A stretch of DNA of 64,000 nucleotides from Cryobacterium sp. Y82 (GTDB lineage: Bacteria; Actinomycetota; Actinomycetes; Actinomycetales; Microbacteriaceae): NCBI RefSeq assembly GCF_002929495.1, contig NZ_PJJJ01000024.1:49518-113517 (forward strand), in the 5' to 3' direction. Below the pieces are notes generated by a model. The model saw only the letters and a list, made by a program, of their open reading frames with translations, was not told the DNA's origin and did no database searches. The position numbers and the translations under genes were made by a program. Of the stretch, positions 9,177 through 16,843 are shown one piece after another. How positions within the stretch are numbered: the stretch's first letter is position 1; each line of letters begins with the position of its first letter.

Positions 9177-10339
9177 GGGGTGCCTTTCAGGGTAAGGGAG
9201 ATGGATGAATCGCACACGGTTGCGATGACGTGCTCCGCGAGACCGAGCCCGGTCGTCATACCGATTCCGGTGGTTGCCGCAACGAGATAGACGCCGGGTT
9301 CGGGCTGGTCGATGAGAAAGTCGGCACGGCCTGAGGCGTAGACGCCCTGCCACCGTTCCAGCACCCGCGGGCGCGTCACGCCAAACAGCTCACCTGTGAG
9401 GTGCAGCAGCTGCTCGAAGGCATGCTCATTCTGGAATGGAGAAACGGAAGCCCCGCGATAGTGCGTGTCCCCCACAATCAGCGATCCGTCGGGCAACTGG
9501 GTATACATCTGGTTGAGGTCGAGTTCGCCGAGCGCCGGGTACTCCCGCCGTAGCCGTTCGCCCAAAACCGCGGCGGCCGGCAGACCGGAGAATGCCCCGT
9601 AGCGCAGAAGCGACCAGCCGGTCAGCACCGGCGCAGGCAGGGGCGCACGAAGGCCTGCGTCGACGCGCAGCATGTCCAGGCCACAGCGCACAATGCCGTC
9701 GCGCTCCGCGACTTCCGGGTACAACTGGTCGATGTCATGGTTCACCGCCACGATGACCGTTCCGGCATCGATCGACCCCCGAGTCGTTGTGACCCGACCG
9801 GGGCGCACGGCCGTCACCGCGGTTCGGTATCGAAATTCGACGCCCCGACTGGCCAGGTACGCGGCGAGACCGGCTCCGGCCTGGCGCGGATTGACCTGAA
9901 GGTCCCACGCAAGCATCGCTCCGCCGCGTGCCGTATCGGGGGCCAGCGGCAAACGAGCGTTGACCTCGGCAGCGCTCAGCACCACCACGTCGGGTTGACC
10001 ACTACCAAAGAGCGATTCGGTTCCCCGCTGGGCCGCCAGTTCGGATAAAACGGCCAGTTCGTCGTCTGCCCTGGCAACGACGACGGTGCCCGACTCGCGC
10101 AGCCAGACTCCGGCATCCGCTGCCAGTCGCAGCCACAGCGGGCGCGATCGCAGCGCAAATTCACGGGCCAGGCCGCTTTGCGGCGTGAAGCACAGGTGAC
10201 CGAAATTTCGAACGGATGCCCCGCCGACGGCTCCCGCCCGGTCGACAACGACCACGGACAAGCCCCGGTCGACGGCGGCGAGCGCGTGCCCGAGTCCGAC
10301 GATTCCGCTGCCGACGACGACCACGTCGAAGCGCGTCAT
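9173..10339 (-). CDS. FAD-dependent oxidoreductase of the phosphonate-catabolism type (DAO fold)
   Basis: This is a 388-residue flavoenzyme with an N-terminal dinucleotide motif VVVGSGIVGLGHALAA and a DAO-like C-terminus (ATTGIGMTTGLGLAEH). It resembles the TIGR03364 family found next to phosphonatase-like hydrolases; related enzymes have been reported to oxidise aminoethylphosphonate derivatives to phosphonoacetaldehyde, which would feed the next gene. The ATG at 10337-10339 overlaps the stop of a phnE remnant (ATGA), showing that it once followed a transporter operon. The frame also reads through upstream into the phnD remnant, so a fusion translation product is possible. Confidence 0.85.
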   Translation of the reverse strand: MTRFDVVVVGSGIVGLGHALAAVDRGLSVVVVDRAGAVGGASVRNFGHLCFTPQSGLAREFALRSRPLWLRLAADAGVWLRESGTVVVARADDELAVLSELAAQRGTESLFGSGQPDVVVLSAAEVNARLPLAPDTARGGAMLAWDLQVNPRQAGAGLAAYLASRGVEFRYRTAVTAVRPGRVTTTRGSIDAGTVIVAVNHDIDQLYPEVAERDGIVRCGLDMLRVDAGLRAPLPAPVLTGWSLLRYGAFSGLPAAAVLGERLRREYPALGELDLNQMYTQLPDGSLIVGDTHYRGASVSPFQNEHAFEQLLHLTGELFGVTRPRVLERWQGVYASGRADFLIDQPEPGVYLVAATTGIGMTTGLGLAEHVIATVCDSSISLTLKGTP

Positions 10340-10819
10340 CGGAACACCCGCCGCATCCACACTGCCAGCCCTTCGACCAGGACCACCGTCACGAGAATCA
10401 TCAGCACGATCGGGTGCACCGGGAACCATGGTCTCAGCGACGACCTTCACCTTGTTACTCTTGGCGACCTCGCTGTCTTCGGCGAAGTCGACCTCGCATT
10501 CCTTGCCTTCGCCCACCTTCTGCACGCTCACATCGTGCTTGCCGGCAAAGACCGGGGTCACGTCGGAGACGGGATCGACGCCAGCTTCGAGCAGGTTATA
10601 GGAGGGAAACAGGTAACCGCTGGTCGAGGACGGGTCGACGAAACAGACCGTCTTGCCAGCGAATTCCTCGAGTGAAGAAATGCTGCTGTCCGCCGGCACG
10701 ATCGCCTGGAAGTAATGCCCGGGCGCCTCACCCTTGGTCGTCACGATCGAGGAGATCGGGGCGAGCACCGTCGTGGCGGTACGAGAAGAGGTGCGTGAAA
10801 AAGGGCTGGGGATTGCCAC
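10336..10819 (-). pseudogene. deleted phosphonate ABC transporter remnant: phnD fragment joined to phnE 3' end
   Basis: From a GTG at 10817-10819 with an upstream AGGAAGG site, the frame encodes a piece of a phosphonate-binding protein (GKTVCFVDPSSTSGYLFPS, then VFAGKHDVSVQKV and VVAETMVPGAP) without signal peptide, N-lobe or C-terminal half. Near 10408-10420 it switches to another frame encoding a hydrophobic permease tail (HPIVLMILVTVVLVEGLAVW) that ends in a TGA overlapping the FAD gene start. The simplest reading is a deletion removing the rest of phnD, the ATPase and most of phnE. No functional transporter remains here. Confidence 0.8.
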
Positions 10820-11014
10820 GTGAAACCTTCCTGAGTCAAGGCCAGTACGTTTAGCCACGTTAAGCAGGCCACGCCAACAACGATGGTGCGCCGGGTAACC
10901 AGCAGGTGAACGGGCAGCGGCAATTGGACGAGCGTGTCTGTGGTCACATGCACAGTTTCGTCCCGGCGCTGGGCGGTACCGTGTAGAGTTCACGCCCGAT
11001 CAAAGGAGATCTTC

Positions 11015-12607
11015 GTGTTCACGAGCCCCTACGCTCCCGTTGAGATTCCCGACGTCACCATTTTCGACTACCTGTTCGACGCTTTGAGCGAGGCTGAACT
11101 CGATCGCATTGCCGTCATCGACGGGGTGAGCGGCGCTGAACTCAGCTACCGCACTCTGGTCGATCAGATCACCCGGGTAGCTGGTGCTCTTGCCGCAGAA
11201 GGTGTCGGTCCCGGCACGGTCGTGGGCTTGCTCTGCCCGAACACGCCTGCATTCACGGCCATCTTCCACGGCATCCTGCGCGCGGGCGCAACCGTCACCA
11301 CCATCAACTCGCTTTACACCCCCGACGATATCCACCGCCAGCTCCACGACTCCGGCGCCACCTGGCTCATCACCGTCTCGCCGCTGCTACCGGGCGCCAA
11401 GGCGGCAGCGCACGCGTCGGGCATTCCCGACGAGCGCATCGTGGTCATCGAGGGCGAGACGGGGCATCCGTCGCTCGCTGATTTGCTGGCAGCGGATGCC
11501 GCAGCGCCGACCGTGACCATCGACCCGGCCACGCACGTGGCCGTTCTGCCCTACTCCTCCGGCACGACCGCAGCGCCCAAGGGCGTCATGCTCAGCCACC
11601 GCAACCTCATCGCGAACGTGCAGCAGGCGCGCGACCTGATCGGCGTCGTCCCAGAGGACAAGGTGCTCGCGCTGCTGCCGTTCTACCACATCTACGGAAT
11701 GACGGTTCTGCTGAACCTCGCCTTCAAACAGCGGGCTGCCCTCGTCACCATGGCCAGGTTCGACTTCGTCGAATTTCTGCGCATGATCCAGGACCACCGC
11801 TGCAGCTACGTCTTCATCGCACCACCGATCGCGGTGGCCGTCGCGAAGCATCCGCTGGTCGAAAAATATGACCTGTCAAGCGTTCACACCATTCTCTCCG
11901 GGGCAGCACCGCTCGACGGCGCCCTCGCCGCGGCCGTCGCCGCCCGGCTGGACTGTCGCATTCTGCAGGGCTACGGCATGACGGAGGTGAGCCCGGTGAG
12001 TCACCTGATTCCAATCGATGCTCCGCACCTGTCGCGCGCCTCGGTGGGTGTGACAATTCCGAACATGGACTGCAAGCTCATCTCGACCGAAACCGGGGAC
12101 GAGATCGAGGCTCCAGAAAACGGGGTGAGCGAACGGGGCGAACTGCTGGTGCGTGGCCCGAACGTGATGCTCGGCTACCTCAACAACGAGAAGGCGACCC
12201 GCGAGACCATCGACGCCGACGGGTTTCTGCACACCGGAGACATTGCCACAGTCAGCGCGCTCGGCGAGGTGACCATCGTCGACCGCAGCAAAGAACTGAT
12301 CAAGTACAAGGGCTACCAAATAGCGCCGGCCGAACTCGAGGCGCTGCTGCTCACCCACCCAGAGATCGCGGATGCGGCCGTGATCGGCGCAGCGGATGCC
12401 GACGGCCAGGAGATACCGAAGGCCTTCGTCGTCACCGTGGCTGAGTCTGGTGTCACGGCCGAGGAGGTCATGGCCTTCGTCAGCGAGCGGGTCGCCCCGC
12501 ACAAGAAGGTGCGCGCGGTCGAGTTCATCGAGGTGATTCCGAAGTCGGCCTCCGGCAAGATTCTGCGCAAAGACCTTCGAGCGCAGGAGCGTGCAGCGAC
12601 GGTTTAG
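11015..12607 (+). CDS. AMP-forming acyl-CoA synthetase, 4-coumarate-CoA ligase-like
   Basis: This is a 530-residue adenylate-forming ligase that activates a carboxylic acid to its CoA ester. Motifs in order are the P-loop-like SSGTTAAPKGVMLSHRN, QGYGMTEVSPVSH, GFLHTGDIATV, VDRSKELIKYKGYQIAP (hinge), and PKSASGKILRKDL with the catalytic Lys. The GTG start at 11015 has a strong AAAGGAG site 6 bp upstream; the longer frame upstream is not conserved. It is convergent with the aldehyde dehydrogenase gene. The acid substrate, aromatic or medium-chain, cannot be fixed from sequence. Confidence 0.9.
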   Translation: MFTSPYAPVEIPDVTIFDYLFDALSEAELDRIAVIDGVSGAELSYRTLVDQITRVAGALAAEGVGPGTVVGLLCPNTPAFTAIFHGILRAGATVTTINSLYTPDDIHRQLHDSGATWLITVSPLLPGAKAAAHASGIPDERIVVIEGETGHPSLADLLAADAAAPTVTIDPATHVAVLPYSSGTTAAPKGVMLSHRNLIANVQQARDLIGVVPEDKVLALLPFYHIYGMTVLLNLAFKQRAALVTMARFDFVEFLRMIQDHRCSYVFIAPPIAVAVAKHPLVEKYDLSSVHTILSGAAPLDGALAAAVAARLDCRILQGYGMTEVSPVSHLIPIDAPHLSRASVGVTIPNMDCKLISTETGDEIEAPENGVSERGELLVRGPNVMLGYLNNEKATRETIDADGFLHTGDIATVSALGEVTIVDRSKELIKYKGYQIAPAELEALLLTHPEIADAAVIGAADADGQEIPKAFVVTVAESGVTAEEVMAFVSERVAPHKKVRAVEFIEVIPKSASGKILRKDLRAQERAATV

Positions 12608-12627
12608 CCGCCACGGTCGGCATGGGG

Positions 12628-13995
12628 TCAGCCGATGCGGATGAGCTTCTTGTTCACGAACTCGCTGGCACCGAAGCGTCCGAGTTCGCGCCCGAAGCCG
12701 CTTCTTTTCACCCCGCCGAACGGTAGCTCTGCGCTGCCGGCGTCGACGAGGTTGACGAACACCATGCCGGTTTCGATGCGGTCAGCAACGCGCAGAGCCT
12801 GCTCGGGATCGGTCGTGAACAGGTAGGAGCCCAGGCCGAAGGGAGTGTCGTTTGCGAGGGTGACGGCGTGATCTTCTGAGGCTGCCCGGTAGACGAATGC
12901 TACGGGGCCGAAGAACTCCTCATGGTACGTGTCGTTGTCTGGCGTGACATCGGTGAGCACGGCCGATGGGTAGAAAGTGCCAGACCGTTTGCCCGTGGTC
13001 GCTAGGGTCGCTCCCTGCGCGACTGCGCGCTCGACCTGCTCCTCGAGATGCTCGGCCGCGGCGAGGGACGAAATGGGTCCGTAGTCTGCCCCGGGGACGG
13101 TCGGATCGCTGGGAGAGCACGCCAGGATAGCGGCGGTGAACTTCTGTGTGAACTCATCGTAAAGTCCATCGATCACGATGAATCGTTTGGCGGCGTCGCA
13201 GGCCTGTCCGCCATTGCGGAGGCGACCGGCGACGGCGGCATCCACTGCTGCGGCCATGTCGTCGGTGCTCAGCAAAATGAACGGGTCCGACCCGCCCAGC
13301 TCCAGCACGACCTTCTTGAGGTGGCGACCGGCGACCTCGGCAACGGCCGCGCCGGCGCCCTCCGAACCGGTGAGGGAGACGCCCTGTACCCGCGGGTCGG
13401 CGATGATCGTGGCGACCTGCTCGCTGTCCGCGTAGACATTGGTATAGGCGCCGGCCGGGAAGCCTGCGTCGTGAAAGATTTGCTCAATCGCCGCGGCCGA
13501 CTCCGGGCACTGCGACGCATGCTTGAGGATGATCGTGTTGCCCGTCATGAGGTTCGGTGCAGCGAAGCGCGCAACCTGGTAATACGGGAAATTCCACGGC
13601 ATGACACCGATCAGCACACCGAGCGATTTGGAGCGCATGAAGGCAGAACCCCCGCCGCTGCGCAGGGTGATGGGTTCGTCCTTCAGAAATTCCTGCGCGT
13701 TCTCGGCGTAGTACCGGTAGATGTCGGCGGCATAGTCGACCTCGCCGAGCGCTTGATCGACGGGCTTGCCCATCTCGCGCACGATCATGGCCGCGAGCTC
13801 GTCGCGGCGTTCCTCATGCAAATCACCGACCCGGCGCAGGAGGGCGGCCCGCTCGTCGGTCGAGGAAGACCGTGACCAGCCAACGTGGGCCGCATCTGCC
13901 GATGCGATGACCTGCTCGAGTTCATCACTCGAAATCTGGGGGTACGTCTTGACGGTCTCGCCGGTGGCGGGGTTGATAACGGCGTGGTGGCTCAC
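12628..13995 (-). CDS. NAD(P)-dependent aldehyde dehydrogenase, succinate-semialdehyde type
   Basis: This is a 455-residue ALDH. The catalytic Cys lies in NGGQACDAAKRF, the general-base Glu in VLELGGSDPF, and the cofactor-site PWNFPYYQVARF is present. The length and the GQACDAAKR pattern fit the short GabD/YneI-type succinate-semialdehyde dehydrogenases. The GTG start at 13995 has a near-perfect ribosome site (AAAGGAGGT, 14001-14009) 5 nt away, so high expression is likely. It stands alone, convergent with the acyl-CoA ligase gene. Confidence 0.88.
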   Translation of the reverse strand: MSHHAVINPATGETVKTYPQISSDELEQVIASADAAHVGWSRSSSTDERAALLRRVGDLHEERRDELAAMIVREMGKPVDQALGEVDYAADIYRYYAENAQEFLKDEPITLRSGGGSAFMRSKSLGVLIGVMPWNFPYYQVARFAAPNLMTGNTIILKHASQCPESAAAIEQIFHDAGFPAGAYTNVYADSEQVATIIADPRVQGVSLTGSEGAGAAVAEVAGRHLKKVVLELGGSDPFILLSTDDMAAAVDAAVAGRLRNGGQACDAAKRFIVIDGLYDEFTQKFTAAILACSPSDPTVPGADYGPISSLAAAEHLEEQVERAVAQGATLATTGKRSGTFYPSAVLTDVTPDNDTYHEEFFGPVAFVYRAASEDHAVTLANDTPFGLGSYLFTTDPEQALRVADRIETGMVFVNLVDAGSAELPFGGVKRSGFGRELGRFGASEFVNKKLIRIG

Positions 13996-14167
13996 GAGCC
14001 ACCTCCTTTCACGGGGCTACTGTTCCGGAGGAAATCACGTAATACGAGCCAATCATGTTCGCGGCAATTGTCAAGGCTCAGGAGGCCAGTGGAGTTGAGG
14101 CGCTAGTTTCAGCGCGCGCTGGTCCTCGAATCACGGGCAGCTGCAGACCCAGCGTTGGCTCTGGGCC

Positions 14168-15355
14168 TTATTCCGAGCTGCGCCAGGGACTTCTCGATAG
14201 CTGTATGCGATGCAGCCACTCGGAGAGAGCGGATTCCCACAGGTGGGGGCTCCTGTTCCATTCCAGCGTGTGCGGAGCCGGGGGTAGCGTGACGAGCTCG
14301 ACCAGGCCGGTGTGGGCATCCGCGAACGCCCGCGACAGGGCGATCGGAACGGAGAGGTCGCCAAAACTGTGCAGTACCAGCGTTGGGACCTCGAGGTCAA
14401 AGCCGTTGTCGATCCAGTTCAGATCACCGAGGCGTATTGGCTCTTGCAGGCCGGTTACCCGTCGCCACGAGGGACTTTCGAGGGCATGTAGCGCCAAGCG
14501 AGTCACGGGAGCCGGCACGCGCGCTCGACGGCCGGCGGCAAGAATCGTCGCCCGCCAATTGACGACCGGGGCGATGAGGCACAGCCCGATGATGCGCTTC
14601 CGATGCTGTGATGACCGGGTGAGCTGCAGAGCGATCGTCGCGCCCATTGACCAGCCAACGAGAATGATCTTTTCTGCGCCGTGGGCCACGGCGTACGTAA
14701 GGGCCGCGTCGATATCGCGCCACTCGGTCTGGCCCAGCATCGATTTTCTATCGCGCGAGCTCGGGGCCTCGTGGTCGTTCCGGTACGAGACCACGAGCGA
14801 TGTGAGGCCGGCACAGTGGGCGACCGGAACGCCGCGCAGCGGGCCCGCCCTGCTCGCGCCCTGCCCGTGGATATGGATCGCCCACGTCGAGGCGGGTAGC
14901 CGGTCGATCGGGGCGTCGAAGCGGTAGGCGGGCGCAGGACCGAGTGCGGTCGGGACGGTGACGGCGGTGAACGGCAGTGCGACATCCACTGCTTGCGACG
15001 GTACGACCCCGCTCCACCTCGCCGAGAGGCCCGCTCGCAGCGGTGTGCCGCGCGCGATGACGACCGCACGCGTAACGATGGAGGCGCGCTCATCAACGGC
15101 GAGGACTGCACCGAGCTGTGCGTAGCCACGGCCGGAGTCGAACCAGATCGCGTAGTGTCCCGGCGCCTGTGTCGCATCGTTCAAGGGCAGGGTCACGGCG
15201 TACGGCGACGACGAGACATCATCGACCTCGAGGAGGCGGAGTCGTTCGCACCTCGGCGCATCCGTTCTGATGATCTTCCTGACGACAGCCAGACTCGCAA
15301 CCAGGAGACCGCCGGAGAACAAACCGCCGGAGAACAGCAGATAACCGATTCTCAA
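14168..15355 (-). CDS. membrane-anchored alpha/beta hydrolase
   Basis: This is a 395-residue protein with an N-terminal hydrophobic anchor (YLLFSGGLFSGGLLVASLAV), a variable region of about 130 residues, then an alpha/beta hydrolase fold. It has an oxyanion region HIHGQGASRAG, nucleophile elbow GWSMGA (Ser), probable acid HSFGDLSVP (Asp) and base PPAPHTLEW (His). Translation starts at a TTG overlapping the stop of the membrane-protein gene (TTGA), so it is the third gene of a coupled set with the ImmA/IrrE-like peptidase. It is probably exported or outward-facing. Substrate unknown; an esterase or peptidase acting at the envelope is plausible. Confidence 0.8.
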   Translation of the reverse strand: MRIGYLLFSGGLFSGGLLVASLAVVRKIIRTDAPRCERLRLLEVDDVSSSPYAVTLPLNDATQAPGHYAIWFDSGRGYAQLGAVLAVDERASIVTRAVVIARGTPLRAGLSARWSGVVPSQAVDVALPFTAVTVPTALGPAPAYRFDAPIDRLPASTWAIHIHGQGASRAGPLRGVPVAHCAGLTSLVVSYRNDHEAPSSRDRKSMLGQTEWRDIDAALTYAVAHGAEKIILVGWSMGATIALQLTRSSQHRKRIIGLCLIAPVVNWRATILAAGRRARVPAPVTRLALHALESPSWRRVTGLQEPIRLGDLNWIDNGFDLEVPTLVLHSFGDLSVPIALSRAFADAHTGLVELVTLPPAPHTLEWNRSPHLWESALSEWLHRIQLSRSPWRSSE

Positions 15356-16335
15356 GCGGATGTCCGCTGCGCACCGATGCGCGTCTCGGTCGCTGCGAGC
15401 AACGTGAGATCTTTATCTCTAAGTCGGTCGCGAGCAGTCGGGTTGAACAGAAGAGCGTCACGGATCTCCACCAGCATGCGGTGCACAACGGTGTCAACGT
15501 CGCGCGATACCAAACCTGGCGCGTAAGGGTGAGACCCATCACCCAACTCAATGCGTTGGGCAGAAACATCAGCCCAAATGCGCGTGAGGTCGGGGAGAGC
15601 CGCCTGTAGTTTGCGCCGATGGAGCTTAGTGCTGACCCAGCCCAGAATCGGCGGGAGAGATAATCCGAAACAGAGAAGCAGGATAGCGGCCAGATTCAGC
15701 ACATCGTAGGCACTCGCAAAGAGGGAAAGCAGCGACAGCGACCCGAAGACATGCGCAAGATCCATTCCCACGACGCTGAGCACAGTGAGAACGGCCGCGC
15801 CACAACCGGCGCCCACGACACGGAACCCGAGTCGACGAGCCGGGGTGCTCATGCGTCCGGCAAAGCGCAGGCAGATCGTTCCAGTCAGGGCCACGACGAT
15901 GCCCAAATAGGTAAATTGAATCAGGGAGTAGGCGGCAGCTGCGGGTTGGTTGCCGAAGTCCTGCATAAACGTTCCCGAGGTTGTGGGCGCGTCAATGAGG
16001 ACGAAGGTCGTCACCATGAGGCTGGCCGTGATGACGGCCCCGATCCGAAACGGCCTGGCCGCCGCGTTCGCGCGGCTGGGCGACGATGCTCGCAGAATGG
16101 CTCGCGACAGGAAATAAACGCCGAGGAGGAGTAAAAGATTTGCGGGCAGATCCGCGTAATTTCGGCCCCCGAGAAGGCCGTCTGCTGCGAAGTACACCGC
16201 GTCGATGTTCAGGGTCAGCGAGACCGCAATCATGACGGCGGCATAGAGAATGCTCTGATCCGTGCGTCGGCGGGTACCGAGGGACAGCGCGCCTACGAGT
16301 CCCCAGAGGGCCAGGGCGACGATCAGTTGCATCAT
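15352..16335 (-). CDS. multi-span membrane protein, MAB_1171c/DUF6545-like
   Basis: This is a 327-residue protein with about seven hydrophobic helices in the first 230 residues, followed by a soluble cytoplasmic tail of about 95 residues rich in Arg/Asp (RRKLQAALPDLTRIW, RDALLFNPTARDRL). The layout matches a family I recall as MAB_1171c/DUF6545, commonly next to ImmA/IrrE-like peptidases and XRE regulators in Actinobacteria. Both junctions overlap by 4 bp with neighbours. No transporter motif is visible, so a sensor or anchor role is as likely as transport. Confidence 0.72.
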   Translation of the reverse strand: MMQLIVALALWGLVGALSLGTRRRTDQSILYAAVMIAVSLTLNIDAVYFAADGLLGGRNYADLPANLLLLLGVYFLSRAILRASSPSRANAAARPFRIGAVITASLMVTTFVLIDAPTTSGTFMQDFGNQPAAAAYSLIQFTYLGIVVALTGTICLRFAGRMSTPARRLGFRVVGAGCGAAVLTVLSVVGMDLAHVFGSLSLLSLFASAYDVLNLAAILLLCFGLSLPPILGWVSTKLHRRKLQAALPDLTRIWADVSAQRIELGDGSHPYAPGLVSRDVDTVVHRMLVEIRDALLFNPTARDRLRDKDLTLLAATETRIGAQRTSA

Positions 16336-16829
16336 CCAAACACTCCTTCGAAGCCCTCAGGCTCCTTAGTGCTGGTGCGAATGGCGCCGGTCAGGAGATC
16401 GGCCAGCGACTCCGCCGCCAACTCGAACTCGTCGCGAAAATCGGAACGGCCGAACGCGATGAGCGGACCATCCGTTCCGAGCATGCCATGTAACGTCGGG
16501 TCGGCCACCTCGTCATGGCGCAAGATCATATGCGCCAACTCATGACAGACAATCTGCTGCCGATGATGTTCCGAATCCGTTTCGACGTGGAAGATCAAAT
16601 CGTCGGTTTCGCGCGACAACCAGAGCCCGCAAATTTCGGTTCCATTCAGCAGTGGCGTGGAGGCGATCGAGATTCGCGTCTTCCTTGACTGTTCGACGAG
16701 GGACACGAGGCTCGGCAGGGACACACGAACGGGGAGGCCCAATGCCGTAAATGCGGCCACGGCGTGACCCCGAGAGGTGCGGTCATCCCCCGAGGCCGAT
16801 TCGTCAGTTCTTGTTCTCATCAGATCCAT
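16332..16829 (-). CDS. ImmA/IrrE-family metallo-endopeptidase-like protein
   Basis: This is a 165-residue protein carrying the zinc motif CHELAHMILRHDE, the signature of ImmA/IrrE proteins that cleave XRE repressors. The fold starts around LGLPVRVSLPSLVSLVEQ. There is no N-terminal helix-turn-helix, and no XRE repressor gene is nearby. Its stop overlaps the start of the MAB_1171c-like membrane protein gene (ATGA). The start is uncertain between two Met codons at residues 1 and 4. It lies just upstream of, and on the same strand as, this three-gene set and 15 bp from the end of the ABC permease gene. Confidence 0.78.
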   Translation of the reverse strand: MDLMRTRTDESASGDDRTSRGHAVAAFTALGLPVRVSLPSLVSLVEQSRKTRISIASTPLLNGTEICGLWLSRETDDLIFHVETDSEHHRQQIVCHELAHMILRHDEVADPTLHGMLGTDGPLIAFGRSDFRDEFELAAESLADLLTGAIRTSTKEPEGFEGVFG

Positions 16830-16843
16830 CCTGCATCAGGAGG

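Noticed and set aside
10820..11014. Additional phn gene upstream of the scar
   Set aside because: No frame shows phnC/phnD-like motifs or a signal peptide; treated as intergenic/promoter sequence.
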